Assembly: GCA_017530505.1 (NCBI GenBank)
Contig: JAFXMI010000006.1
Span: forward strand, 1-46,279
Direction: 5' to 3'
Origin: Clostridia bacterium
GTDB lineage: Bacteria > Bacillota > Clostridia > TANB77 > CAG-508
DNA: 46,279 nt
The notes below the pieces were generated by a model. It was not told the origin of the DNA, searched no databases, and was given only the letters and a program-made list of their open reading frames with translations. Positions 8,149 to 17,485 of this stretch are shown here, piece by piece. Both the position numbers and the translations under genes were made by a program. The first letter of the stretch is position 1. The number at the start of each line of letters is the position of its first letter.

Positions 8149-8646
8149 TCAATCTTGATATATACTAACATTTAACTCAGAAATATCTTTATAGTTAGAT
8201 GGTAAAGTATGAAATGTTTGTGATAAATTACTATTATTTAATCCCGCAATAGTAATACCTGTTGAATGGTATACAGTAAGTGTTTTTTCGTTTATAAAAT
8301 AATAATCTTCTTCTGTTTGATTATTATTTAAATTAATTTTATTTAATAATGAAAAATTAATCTTATAATATTTCCCCTCTTCATCATTTGGATTTAATTC
8401 ATCTTCCATCGCTTCAATAATATCATTTGAAATAATTTCATCTGTTATTGGAGCTTTTTTATATTTTAAATAATAATTTAGAGCGTTTTCCTGGATAGTA
8501 GTAATATCTGTAAACATATTATTCAGATTTTTTATTTTCAAATTAGAAATTGAACTGTATAAAATTATAGATGCTATTACTATAAGTAACAAAACAGTAA
8601 TTACTTCTGCTATAAGAGTTATTCCTTTATTATTACGAACATTCAT
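8149..8646 (-). CDS. Type IV pilin-like (prepilin) protein
   Basis: The 165-residue protein starts MNVRNNKGITLIAEVITVLL: a short basic leader, Gly then ITLI, a conserved Glu and a long hydrophobic helix (about residues 9-31). This is the class III signal that prepilin peptidase cleaves after Gly. The Glu is at mature position 6 rather than the usual 5. The remainder is a soluble head without recognisable motifs. No pilus assembly genes are adjacent; it lies between spoIVFB and dut. It could be a minor pilin, a pseudopilin or an unrelated membrane protein with a pilin-like signal. Confidence 0.6.
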   Translation of the reverse strand: MNVRNNKGITLIAEVITVLLLIVIASIILYSSISNLKIKNLNNMFTDITTIQENALNYYLKYKKAPITDEIISNDIIEAMEDELNPNDEEGKYYKINFSLLNKINLNNNQTEEDYYFINEKTLTVYHSTGITIAGLNNSNLSQTFHTLPSNYKDISELNVSIYQD

Positions 8647-8683
8647 ATTTCTTGCCTTTCATTTTTATAACTATAGTTTACTA

Positions 8684-9308
8684 TTAAACTATTTTTTTTT
8701 CAATACTTTTTTCAATTATTCCATAAACTCTTTTTAAAGTTTGAGTTCTTTTCTCTTCAATTAAATAAAGCCACCACATATATAAAATTAAAAACAATAC
8801 TGCAACATTTTTTAATTTCAAAATTGCGACTGAATATACTAAACTTATTATTATTAAATTAAATTTTGTAAACTCTATCATAAAAATACTTGCTGTTTTA
8901 TGTCCATATATCTTTTTTACAATTTCCTTTAATATTCTTCCACCGTCAAGGGGAATTATTGGAAATAAATTCAAAATCCCTAATATAAGATTTATTTGTA
9001 CTAATTCTATCTTAATTTTTGTAAAATAAAAAATCAATGCAAAAAAAAGATTACAAAGTGGTCCTGATAAATATGTAATAATTTTTGAAAAAATACTTAT
9101 ATGTCCATAGCAATTCATTTCTGCTGAGAATCCAAATAAACCAATGGATACATCTGATATTTCTATACCTACAATTTTTCCGAACTATTACATGAGCTAA
9201 TTCATGAAAAAATATAAATATGAAAAATAACAAATATATTTCTGCTTGGGATGTTAGCATAAAAATAACTACTAAAAAAATTATTCTTAAATCAATTTCA
9301 ATTCTCAT
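8684..9308 (-). CDS. spoIVFB: SpoIVFB-like M50 intramembrane metalloprotease (CGG +1 shift)
   Basis: The first 42 codons (ATG 9308) reach GTT, then CGG at 9182-9180. Skipping C9182 gives GGA AAA ATT and an open frame to 8684, for 207 residues. Without the shift the protein would lose the reading three residues after the zinc motif. HELAH (35-39) supplies two zinc ligands and the catalytic Glu. NLFPIIPLDGG after the shift supplies the third ligand, so both halves are needed for one active site. Several membrane helices are present. In Bacillus, SpoIVFB cleaves pro-SigK in the outer forespore membrane. The gene directly upstream is the SpoIVFA-like protein, as in Bacillus. AAAGGG precedes the start. 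Confidence 0.88.
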
Positions 9309-9320
9309 TTATATCCCTTT

Positions 9321-10181
9321 CTAAAAATCTACAAGTTTACTTGGATCAATGTATTTTCCTAAATACATTATCTCAAAATGTAAATGTGGGCCTGTACTAT
9401 TTCCAGTACTTCCCACATTAGCTATTTCCTGCCCAATTTCCACATAATCATTTTCTTTAACTAATATTTTTGAACAATGTGCATACAAGGTTTCAATACC
9501 TTGATTTTCTATCTTTAAATGTTTACCGATAACTACCGTATATCAGAAACTAATTTAACTGTTCCGTGACATAGCAGAATATATTGAAGTTCCTTTTGTA
9601 GCACCAATATCTATTCCAGTATGATATCCTTCAACATTTTTATAAATTGATTCCCTTATTCCAAATCTTGAAGTAACCATCCCTTCATTAATTGGTTTTT
9701 TTATTTCAACAATTTGTTTTATTTTACTTATTACTTCATCCATTTCATTTAAGGAGCTAGTATCACCTTCATTATTTGGCACAATTTCTTCAATATTACT
9801 TTCTTCAACAAGATTTAAAGATTCATTTTTTTCTTCTTTATTTCTATCTACGATGTTTTGTATGTTTGATTCTTCTATATTCTCATTTATTTTTGAATCA
9901 ATACCTATCAGTTCTTTTAAATTTCGGGTTAGATTTATATTATAATTTTGAATATCTAATAAAAACTTTTCGGTAAAAATATAATTCTTATTTTGAATAC
10001 ACATAATAATAATACTTAAATTAATAATTAATAATATTTCTAATAAAATTTTACTACCTAAATAGCTTTTTTTTTCAACATCTGCTTTAGATAATCTTGT
10101 ATTAAAATTACCACTCTTTCTTCTGTAGTATATTTCTTCAGCCCTTCTAATTTTGTCTTCCCCACTTAAAACTTTTTCCAT
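9321..10181 (-). CDS. spoIVFA: SpoIVFA-like membrane protein with M23/LytM domain (three CGG +1 shifts)
   Basis: Reading from ATG 10181, three CGG codons occur in order: 9566-9564, 9538-9536 and 9528-9526. Skipping the C each time gives Gly and an unbroken 285-residue protein ending at 9321. The phases become SAMS-G-TVKLVSDI, then G-SY, then G-KHLKIENQGIETLYAH. The result is a cytosolic basic N-part, one membrane helix (about residues 53-70), an acidic linker and an M23/LytM domain. The metal motifs HTGID (187-191) and HLH (265-267) lie on opposite sides of all three shifts. The position directly before spoIVFB suggests the SpoIVFA role, anchoring and inhibiting the protease. Unlike some SpoIVFA proteins, the zinc ligands look intact. 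Without shifting it ends as a 208-residue stub. Confidence 0.88.
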
Positions 10182-10249
10182 ATTCTTTCTTTCCTTTTTA
10201 TAAATTTACTCGCTTTATAAAATATACTACCTTGTCTTATTTTTTATTC

Positions 10250-10546
10250 CTAAAAAATAATTGAAAAAATTAATAATACTACTAAAGATATATTAATAAT
10301 CTTCAAAGCCCTAATTTTATTTTTTTGTACACTTCTCTTTTTTTCGTCTTCACATTCTTCTATATAATCTAATATTACATTTTCGGCTTCAATTAGAGCA
10401 ATATTTTCTCCTCCTTCTTGTTCCTCATTTTTGTTTTTTCCTTTGATTAATTGCTTTTCTTTAATTTTTACATTCTCCTTAAAAACAATAATAGCTTCCT
10501 CAACTAAGTTAGATTTTACTTCTTTCAAAACAACTGTATTTTTCAT
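10250..10546 (-). CDS. Small tail-anchored membrane protein, unknown function
   Basis: The 98-residue protein is charged through about residue 80 and ends in one hydrophobic helix (IINISLVVLLIFSIIF), which is the layout of a C-terminally anchored protein. AAAGGA precedes the ATG. It sits 68 bp upstream of spoIVFA in the same direction and may be co-transcribed with it, so a sporulation role is possible but unproven. No family is recognised. Confidence 0.55.
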   Translation of the reverse strand: MKNTVVLKEVKSNLVEEAIIVFKENVKIKEKQLIKGKNKNEEQEGGENIALIEAENVILDYIEECEDEKKRSVQKNKIRALKIINISLVVLLIFSIIF

Positions 10547-10760
10547 TTAAAATAATCCTTTCTAATTATAATTTATTTATATTTTTTCCATTATTTTCTA
10601 ACCTTATACATTATTTTTTATATAATAACTTTATTAAAATTCCTTAAAAATAAATTTTATGCAATATAAAATCTATTTTCCTATTGTATAAGATTAAGAT
10701 TGATAATAGATTTGTAATATTATATTTTAAATTATATGTTTAAATTTTAAGAGAAAAATA

Positions 10761-10788
10761 GCATATTTTATTTAAATCAACATATTAT
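10761..10788 (+). promoter_or_regulatory. Possible SigE-type promoter of ylmC
   Basis: GCATATT, a 13-bp spacer and CATATTAT resemble the mother-cell SigE consensus (about ATATT and CATACAAT, 13-14 bp apart). The following gene belongs to a sporulation family, which fits. AGGTGAT acts as the ribosome-binding site. Confidence 0.5.
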
Positions 10789-10804
10789 AGTCTAGGTGAT
10801 TTAA

Positions 10805-11038
10805 ATGAATTCAAAAGGACTAGATTTTAGAAAAAAAGAAGTAATTAACATAAAAGATGGCAGACGTCTTGGATTTGTACAGGACGTTACGGCCGATTTA
10901 AAAACTGGAACAATTAAAGAAATAATTGTTCCAGGTGATAATAAATTGTTTGGTTTATTTTCAAATTCCGAAGATATAGTAATTCCTTGGAATGCAATAA
11001 AATGTATAAGTGATGAAATAATACTAGTTGAAATATAA
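10805..11038 (+). CDS. ylmC: YlmC/YmxH-family PRC-barrel sporulation protein
   Basis: The 77-residue single-domain PRC-barrel protein contains KEVINIKDGRRLGFVQDV, the acidic DLKTGTIKEIIVPG turn and VIPWNAIKCISDEIILVE, which match the YlmC/YmxH sporulation family. The molecular function is not established. It is convergent with sigG, two bases apart, whereas in many Clostridia the relative lies downstream of sigG on the same strand. This suggests a local inversion. A SigE-like promoter is placed just upstream. The CGG in GTT ACG GCC is out of frame. Confidence 0.88.
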   Translation: MNSKGLDFRKKEVINIKDGRRLGFVQDVTADLKTGTIKEIIVPGDNKLFGLFSNSEDIVIPWNAIKCISDEIILVEI

Positions 11039-11040
11039 AA

Positions 11041-11814
11041 TTATTTGTATAGACGTTTTATATGCTCTAATGCTCCTTTTTCAATTCTTGAAACCTGAGC
11101 TTGAGATATACCTATTTCACTTGCAACTTCCATTTGTGTTCTTCCTGCAAAAAATCTTTTATCAATAATCATCTTTTCTTTATCAGTTAGTTTTTTCATT
11201 GCTTCAGACAAACTTAAATTATCTGCCCACATTTCATCTGAGTTTTTCTTATCTTTAACCTGATCTAAAATAAATACACTATCTCCTCCATCATTATAAA
11301 CTGGTTCTTGTAATGATATAGGATCTTGGATTGCATCTAAACTCATAACAATATCTTCTCTATCTACTTCTAAAATCTTTGCTATTTCCTCAACACTTGG
11401 CTCTTTTCCATTTTCCTTCATAAGTCTTTCTTTTGTTTGTAAAACCTTATACGCTAAATCTCTTATAGATCTACTTACTCTAACCATATTATTATCTCTT
11501 AAATATCTTCTTATTTCACCAATTATCATGGGAACACCATAAGTACTAAGTTGAATGTCTAAACTAACATCAAAATTATCTATTGCTTTAATTAATCCAA
11601 TACATCCTATTTGAAATAAATCATCTGCGTTTTCTCCACGCCCTCCAAATCTTTGAATAATACTTAAAACTAATCTTAAATTTCCTTTAATTAGTTCTTC
11701 TCTTGCAGTTAAATCTCCATTTTTTAATCTTAAAAACAACTCTTTATTTTCTTTATTTGTTAGAACTTTTAATTTAGAGGTATTAGTATTTGCAATTTCA
11801 ACCTTGTTAATCAA
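11041..11814 (-). CDS. sigG: RNA polymerase sporulation sigma factor SigG
   Basis: This 257-residue sigma factor directs late forespore transcription. NKVEI at the N-terminus, LVLSIIQRFGGRGENADDLFQIGCIGL (region 2), EIRRYLRDNNMVRVSRSIRD (region 3) and EVASEIGISQAQVSR (region 4.2 helix-turn-helix) match SigG closely along its length. The start codon is TTG at 11814, with AGGAGG 8 nt upstream. It follows sigE with a 55-bp gap, as in Bacillus and Clostridium. No in-frame CGG occurs. Confidence 0.96.
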   Translation of the reverse strand: MINKVEIANTNTSKLKVLTNKENKELFLRLKNGDLTAREELIKGNLRLVLSIIQRFGGRGENADDLFQIGCIGLIKAIDNFDVSLDIQLSTYGVPMIIGEIRRYLRDNNMVRVSRSIRDLAYKVLQTKERLMKENGKEPSVEEIAKILEVDREDIVMSLDAIQDPISLQEPVYNDGGDSVFILDQVKDKKNSDEMWADNLSLSEAMKKLTDKEKMIIDKRFFAGRTQMEVASEIGISQAQVSRIEKGALEHIKRLYK

Positions 11815-11892
11815 TTTAAAAACCTCCTTTAGAAATCTATATTTTTATTATTTCCAAGGAGATAAAAACTTATTCTTTATATGGTCGACAAA

Positions 11893-12631
11893 TTATCCGT
11901 GTTTTACTCATAATATCCTTTTTCATTTTTTTTATTATTTTCTTTTCAAGTCTTGATATATAACTTTGAGAAATTCCCATAATATCTGCAACTTCTTTTT
12001 GTGTTTTTTCTATTCCACCAGCATCTATTCCAAATCTTAAGCACATAATTTCTTTTTCTCTTTTATTTAGCTTATCTATTGCAATTTTTAATAAACTTTT
12101 ATCAACTTCATCTTCTATTCCTTTTGATGTAATATCATTCTCTGTTCCTAAAATATCTGATAATAATAATTCATTTCCATCACTATCTTTATTTAATGGC
12201 TCATCAATTGAAACTTCATTTTTCATCCTACTTCTACGTCTTAATTGCATTAAAATTTCATTTTCTATACATCTTGATGCATATGTTGCAAGCTTTATAT
12301 TTTTTCCTGTATTAAAAGTATTTACTGCTTTCATTAATCCAATTGTTCCAATTGAAATTAAATCTTCCAAATCCATCCCTGTATTTTCAAATTTTTTTGC
12401 TATATAAACTACTAACCTTAGATTTCTTTCTACAAGTATTTGTCTAGCTTCATTATTACCAGATTCAAGTTTTTCTAATAATGTTTCCTCTTCTTGACTA
12501 TTTAACGGTGGTGGTAAAGTTTGATTTCCTTTTATATAAAAGATTGGAAAAGTATCAAAAGAAGATCTTTTCATATATTTTTTTAAAATTCTCCATACAA
12601 TACTTTTAAATCTCGCTTTTAAATTAACCAT
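11893..12631 (-). CDS. sigE: RNA polymerase sporulation sigma factor SigE, pro-form (terminal CGG +1 shift)
   Basis: This sigma factor directs early mother-cell transcription. It has a basic, partly hydrophobic N-terminal pro-sequence (about residues 1-27), the part SpoIIGA removes in Bacillus. Region 2 is [20 protein letters not shown] and region 4 is [19 protein letters not shown]. Near the end, ACA is followed by CGG at 11899-11897. Unshifted reading gives nine more residues (RIICRPYKE) and stops at 11870. Skipping the C gives Gly and then an immediate TAA at 11895-11893, for a 245-residue protein. The body of the protein is unaffected either way. AGGTAGGT precedes the ATG. It lies between spoIIGA and sigG. 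Confidence 0.93.
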
Positions 12632-12703
12632 TTTTTTACCTACCTTTCAAACTTTTTTATTTTCCTAAAATAAAATTTTTATACTTGCAAAACCTTTTTA
12701 CAA

Positions 12704-13601
12704 TCATTTTTTTAATACTTTATCTTCTTTCAGTATATTTATTCCAATAAGACTACTGTATAAATTGCTTCTGCTAAGTTTTCCATCATAAATTGCAATA
12801 ATAACATCAGATTTTACAGTTTCATACTCAGCATCTACTTTTATATAATCAGGTTTAAACCCAAGCAATATACCATTTTCCTTTCCAAGTGATGAAAAAG
12901 GAATTATTTTAAATTTATATTGATAAATATTCGTAAAATTAAGCCATTTACCAGACACAATATTTTCAATATTATCTAAAATATCACTAGATACAAGATT
13001 TTTTAGTGAGTCTTTTTCAACAATAATAACATCTTCTTTTGTAATTGGATCTTGAAGTAAATTTCCAGTATCTATCATTGTTTTAATTTTTTCCAATTTT
13101 CCGTTATAAAAAATTTCTAGGTCACATAGCATTTCCTTTTTACTTATTCTGTCTTTTATAATTTTGGCAACTAAACCGAATCAAAACTAATCCTAAAATA
13201 GCTCCAATTAATGTAATTCTTAAAGGATATGTTCCAATAAAAACTCCATCTTTTGATATAATGTTTTTCGGATTTACAAAATATAAAAGCATAAACGCAG
13301 TACCGCCAAATGTAAGTGATACTAAATAAAAAAGTATTAGGTTTCTTACAAGATATTTTATTTTCTTAGGATTAAAAGAAATATCTACTATAAGTATTGA
13401 TATCAAAATTTTTAAAATTACATTTTCAAAATTTGTTAGTTTAATTATGTATGTAAGAATTGAAAATATACCACCAATACTAGATGCCAGTAATATTTTT
13501 GTGGCATTTATTTTGGATTTTGAAATTATTGCAGTGGCAATAATTATTAAAAAATTCATAACTATATTTTCAAAAAATACTACATCTAAATAAATTGTCA
13601 T
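12704..13601 (-). CDS. spoIIGA: SpoIIGA, pro-SigE processing aspartic protease (CGG +1 shift)
   Basis: Start at 13601 (MTIYLDVVFFENIVMNF): GGAG at 13614-13611 lies 9 nt before it, while the in-frame ATG at 13616 has no ribosome-binding site. About five membrane helices follow. At 13178-13176 the codon is CGG. Skipping its C gives Gly and an open frame to 12704, for 298 residues against about 309 in Bacillus. The shift joins the membrane part to the cytosolic protease part, which carries the catalytic motif MIDTGNLLQDP. Unshifted, the product would end shortly after the last helix and lack the protease. It precedes sigE, its substrate gene, by about 70 bp. A Spo0A-type promoter lies upstream. 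Confidence 0.93.
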
Positions 13602-13642
13602 GTATGTTTTCTCCATATTTTTTATAAATTATAATATTTTTA

Positions 13643-13670
13643 ATTATAGAACTTTGTCGAAAGTGGACAA
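13643..13670 (-). promoter_or_regulatory. spoIIG promoter with Spo0A box
   Basis: On the minus strand TTGTCC (13670-13665), a 16-bp spacer and TATAAT (13648-13643) form a SigA promoter about 40 bp before the SpoIIGA start. The spacer contains TTCGACA (13661-13655), the complement of the Spo0A box TGTCGAA. Activation by Spo0A at the onset of sporulation is expected from the spoIIG operon in other spore formers. Confidence 0.7.
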
Positions 13671-13671
13671 A

Positions 13672-13706
13672 TAAAAAAAAAAATAATCTACAAAAATAGA
13701 CTATTT
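13672..13706 (-). terminator. ftsZ terminator
   Basis: On the minus strand AAATAGTCTA pairs with TAGATTATTT (one G-T pair) and is followed by a run of T. It separates the division cluster from spoIIGA. Confidence 0.75.
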
Positions 13707-13821
13707 CTTTTTAATTGAAATGATAGATAGATTTAATATGTTCTATTACTTCATATAATTAAGGTATGAATATTCTTTACGAATATACTCGTATAAGGTT
13801 TCAAGTTTATATTTTTAACTA

Positions 13822-14955
13822 TTATTTTCCTCCTAATCCCTTATTCTTTCTAAGGAATGCTGGAATATCCAAATCATTTGATGAATTTGTATCTGCAACT
13901 GTAGCTGTATTAGTACTATTAGCATTTCTTCTTCTCCAAGCATCTGCAACAATATTTTCATATCCAGGAATAGAAGCTCTTCTTTCTTCATCCTTTTCAA
14001 ACCCAGTAGCAATAACAGTTATTTGAATTTCTTCTCCCATACTTTCATCTGTAACTGTACCAAAAATTATATTTGCTTCTGGATCTGCATTTCTTTGTAC
14101 CAATTCAGCTGCAGTATTTGCTTCTAATAAACCTATATCTGAACTTCCTGTAATATTAATAATAACTCCCTTTGCACCTTCAATAGATGTCTCAAGTAAA
14201 GGACTTTGGATAGCTTGTTTTGCGGCATCTTCTGCTCTATTTTCTCCACTAGCTTTACCAATACCCATATGAGCCATTCCTTGGTTAAGCATAATAGTTC
14301 TTACATCTGCAAAATCTAGGTTAATAAGTCCTGGTACAGAAATTAAATCTGAAATACCTTGTACACCTTGTCTTAATACATCATCAGCCATTCTAAAAGC
14401 TTCTACAATAGAAGTTTTTCTATCTATTACTTGTAATAATTTATCATTTGGTATTACAACTAATGTATCAACTTTTCCTTTTAAACTTGCAATTCCACGC
14501 TCTGCTTGTGCTAATCTTTTCTTTCCTTCAAATGTAAATGGTTTTGTTACAACTCCTATTGTAAGAATTCCAAGTTCTTTTGCAGTTGCTGCTACTATTG
14601 GGGCAGCACCAGTTCCAGTTCCACCTCCCATACCAGCAGTTACAAATACCATATCTGAACCTTTTAAAATTTCTGCAATCTCTGCTCTACTTTCTTCAGC
14701 GGCTTGAGAACCTATATCTGGATTTGCTCCAGCTCCTAAACCTCTAGTAAGCTTTTCTCCAATTTGAATTTTTGACCCAGCTTTTGAAGTATTTAAAGTT
14801 TGTCTATCAGTATTAACAGCAATAAATTCAACATTTTTTATTCCCGCTTCAATCATTCTATTTACTGCATTATTTCCAGCTCCACCAACACCAATTACCT
14901 TAATAGTAGCTGTTCCATCCATCATGTAATTTAGATCGTCATTATCCATTATCAT
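13822..14955 (-). CDS. ftsZ: Cell division GTPase FtsZ
   Basis: This 377-residue tubulin homologue forms the Z ring. [13 protein letters not shown] (about 22-34) and the tubulin signature GGGTGTGA (110-117) bind GTP. GNAD-type catalytic residues follow in [13 protein letters not shown]. The C-terminal peptide [10 protein letters not shown] docks FtsA and other membrane tethers. AAGGAGG lies upstream; the ATG at 14955 or the one at 14949 could be used. It is directly downstream of ftsA, as is normal. No in-frame CGG occurs. Confidence 0.98.
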   Translation of the reverse strand: MIMDNDDLNYMMDGTATIKVIGVGGAGNNAVNRMIEAGIKNVEFIAVNTDRQTLNTSKAGSKIQIGEKLTRGLGAGANPDIGSQAAEESRAEIAEILKGSDMVFVTAGMGGGTGTGAAPIVAATAKELGILTIGVVTKPFTFEGKKRLAQAERGIASLKGKVDTLVVIPNDKLLQVIDRKTSIVEAFRMADDVLRQGVQGISDLISVPGLINLDFADVRTIMLNQGMAHMGIGKASGENRAEDAAKQAIQSPLLETSIEGAKGVIINITGSSDIGLLEANTAAELVQRNADPEANIIFGTVTDESMGEEIQITVIATGFEKDEERRASIPGYENIVADAWRRRNANSTNTATVADTNSSNDLDIPAFLRKNKGLGGK

Positions 14956-15006
14956 GAGTATTTATTCCTCCTTAAAAACCACTTATTTATTCTTAATATA
15001 TAAAAT

Positions 15007-16239
15007 CTATGAGTAAAAAAATTCTTTTATTTTTTCTAGAATTATTTTCCAAAAACTATCTTCTTTTTTAGTATCAATACTACTTGAAACTGTTTTTGCG
15101 TAAGGTCTTGCAGCAATATACCTAACTAAAGCATAACTTGTCCTATATGTTGATTTAATTGTACTAACCAATCTACCTGTAGAAATTTTAACTGGTATAT
15201 TTAATATTATTTTCCCTGCCATATCACTTTTATTTATATTAACAATTCCCTCTCCTGTAAGAACAACATTATTAATATTACCCTTTATTCCATGAGAAAT
15301 AATATCTTTATTAATTAAGCTAAACAATTCTTCAATTCTAGCTTCTATAATTTCAATTAAATCAGAACTTTTTATAGTTGTATTATATTTTCCATGATCT
15401 TTACAAGTATTTAGATTTATATTATTATCATTGTCAATAAAAGATTTTAAAGCTAAACCATATTGTCTTTTAAGCTTATCTGCTTCTTCCATTGAAATAT
15501 TTAAAACATAGGCTATATCACTAGTTATATTATCTCCACCAAGATTTATTGTATTTGTATAGATAAAGGAATTTCCATTAAAAACACCAATATCAGTATT
15601 TCCAGCGCCTATATCTAAAAGCATAACATTATCATCAAGCTCATTTGTATCAAATACAAGATTTCTTTCCGCAAGTGATATTGGTACAATTCCATCTATC
15701 TCAATTCCAGATTTTCTAAAAATACTAGTTAATTGCTTTATATAATCTTTTTCAGCTAAAATAATTTGAGCAGTTAATGTAAAACTACCACACATTTTTC
15801 CAACAGGATCTTCAATAGCTTTGCCATCTTCAAGAATAAATTTATCTGGTACGATGTCAACTAGTACTTTATCTTCTGGTACTTCTATATCTCTTACTTG
15901 TATTATTGCTGAGGCAACATCTTTAACTGTAATGCCTGCGAACTTATCTTTTGCTTCTTTAACGATACTGTTTTGTACAATTGTTACATATGATCCAGGT
16001 ATTGTTGTATAAGCTGAATTAATCTTTAAATTTGAAATATCTTCTGCTTCTTTTATTGTTTTAGAAATTGCAGTAGATAAATCATCTTCATTTACAATCT
16101 TCCCTTTTTTAATAGCTGAGCACTTAGCATATGTACTGCAAATAATCTCAATTTGATTAAAATTATTTACCTCACCAACAACTGTACTGACCTTAGAGGT
16201 TCCAATATCGATACCAACAATTATATCCCCTATTGCCAA
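15007..16239 (-). CDS. ftsA: Cell division protein FtsA
   Basis: This 410-residue actin-like ATPase tethers FtsZ to the membrane. VGIDIGTSKVSTVVGE is the phosphate 1 loop and VMLLDIGAGNTDIGVF the phosphate 2 loop. The SHS2-type insert lies between them (about residues 80-165). The last 20 residues (KIILEKIKEFFYS) form an amphipathic helix of the membrane-targeting type. It is located between sbp and ftsZ in the conserved order. The only CGG (GCG GAA) is out of frame. Confidence 0.94.
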   Translation of the reverse strand: MAIGDIIVGIDIGTSKVSTVVGEVNNFNQIEIICSTYAKCSAIKKGKIVNEDDLSTAISKTIKEAEDISNLKINSAYTTIPGSYVTIVQNSIVKEAKDKFAGITVKDVASAIIQVRDIEVPEDKVLVDIVPDKFILEDGKAIEDPVGKMCGSFTLTAQIILAEKDYIKQLTSIFRKSGIEIDGIVPISLAERNLVFDTNELDDNVMLLDIGAGNTDIGVFNGNSFIYTNTINLGGDNITSDIAYVLNISMEEADKLKRQYGLALKSFIDNDNNINLNTCKDHGKYNTTIKSSDLIEIIEARIEELFSLINKDIISHGIKGNINNVVLTGEGIVNINKSDMAGKIILNIPVKISTGRLVSTIKSTYRTSYALVRYIAARPYAKTVSSSIDTKKEDSFWKIILEKIKEFFYS

Positions 16240-16360
16240 AGTTACCCCTCCATTTTTTTGTTAAACTATGTATGCGATTATAATATTACATTTTACTCCA
16301 CAAGTCAAGAGAATTTGAAATATTTTTGTAACAAATGTAATATTTTTGTATTTTATATAT

Positions 16361-16735
16361 TTATTTGTTTTTTTCAGATATTTTTTTCTCAACAATATTT
16401 GTCCATTTATCAACATAATATCTTCTAATTATAGCTAAATTTGTAAACATTCTTCCCACAAATACTACAACTGCAGCTAAATAAATATCTACATTTAATC
16501 TTTGACCAAGATTCGTTAAAGCTATAGATAAAATAGCATTTCCAAAAAAGCCTGATAAAAATATTTTTAAATCAAAATTCTTTTTTAATACAGAAGTAAT
16601 CCCTCCAAAAACTGAATCTAATGCTGCAATAATTGCTATTGCTAGATAACTAGAATAAGTATAAGAAATAACAGGTGCATGTGTTCCTAAAATAGCTCCT
16701 AATATACAACCTATTAATATTGATATATATATCAT
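16361..16735 (-). CDS. sbp: Small basic membrane protein Sbp (DUF1290)
   Basis: The 124-residue protein has four hydrophobic segments and the family phrases GCILGAILGTHAP, AIAIIAALDSVFGGI and VVVFVGRMFTNLAIIRRYYV. These are typical of DUF1290, found before ftsA in Gram-positive division clusters. The biochemical role is unknown. It lies 15 bp downstream of a DUF881 gene and 121 bp upstream of ftsA. Confidence 0.92.
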   Translation of the reverse strand: MIYISILIGCILGAILGTHAPVISYTYSSYLAIAIIAALDSVFGGITSVLKKNFDLKIFLSGFFGNAILSIALTNLGQRLNVDIYLAAVVVFVGRMFTNLAIIRRYYVDKWTNIVEKKISEKNK

Positions 16736-16750
16736 TTTACCTTCCTCCTA

Positions 16751-17443
16751 CTATTTTTTTATTTCTGCATATTCAAAACTTATTTTTGAATTATAAGCTG
16801 GAATTTCAATATTATCCTCGATTGAATAACTAATTGTTTTTTCATTTACTTTCATTTCATCTAAATATCCACCTTTTACTGTAATTGCACTTTCTAAGTA
16901 CTTTTTATTTCCAATTGCCTTCACTATAAATGGAGATGGTATCCTATTTCCATTTATAAGAATAAATTGATAACCTACTGTTGCAATTTCACTTCTAGAT
17001 ATTATTCTTTCATCATTTACGGAAATTGCTTCTGCTCCGGCTAATTTAAGCTCATTAATTAATTCTAACAAATCCCATCTTTCAATTTGCTTAAACTCAT
17101 TATCTTCTAATCTAACAATTATTCCCTCTCCAACTAATTTAGTATAGCCTAAATAAATCTCTGTTTCAATTAAATCATTTTTTAAAATTTTTGAACTTTC
17201 CTCAGAATTATAAATTTGAGATTGATATTCAATAATTTTATTTTCCGTATCTTCAAGCCTTGATTGAATTTCATCATATTTATTTTTCCAATCACTTAGT
17301 TCAGTCCTTAGCTCTGTTTCTCTCATTGTTTCAATTGCTGTAATATCTGTTTGATAAACGGTTTTAAATTGTGTAAACATAACCATTGTTAATATTAGAG
17401 CAACAAGTCCAATAGAAACTGTTATTATATATTTACCTTTCAA
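16751..17443 (-). CDS. DUF881 protein (YlxX/YlxW family), copy 2
   Basis: The 230-residue protein has an N-terminal membrane helix (about 5-25), a coiled coil (about 45-90) and the DUF881 domain with LVGEGIIVRLEDNE, ELKLAGAEAISVNDERI and AIGNKKYLESAITVKGGYLDEM. It is the second of two adjacent paralogues, matching the ylxW-ylxX pair between divIB and sbp in Bacillus. A role in division is inferred from this conserved neighbourhood only. Both CGGs are out of frame. Confidence 0.9.
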   Translation of the reverse strand: MKGKYIITVSIGLVALILTMVMFTQFKTVYQTDITAIETMRETELRTELSDWKNKYDEIQSRLEDTENKIIEYQSQIYNSEESSKILKNDLIETEIYLGYTKLVGEGIIVRLEDNEFKQIERWDLLELINELKLAGAEAISVNDERIISRSEIATVGYQFILINGNRIPSPFIVKAIGNKKYLESAITVKGGYLDEMKVNEKTISYSIEDNIEIPAYNSKISFEYAEIKK

Positions 17444-17485
17444 TTATTTCACAACCTTTCATTTTAATATATTATAGATTTAAGA

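Noticed and set aside
9051..9308. M50 gene split into two as a decayed pseudogene
   Set aside because: The break is a single C in CGG, and both halves keep full motif conservation. The same break occurs at every other in-frame CGG, which decay would not produce.
13766..14026. Plus-strand ORF over the ftsZ 3' end
   Set aside because: It mirrors ftsZ codons on the opposite strand and lacks a ribosome-binding site.
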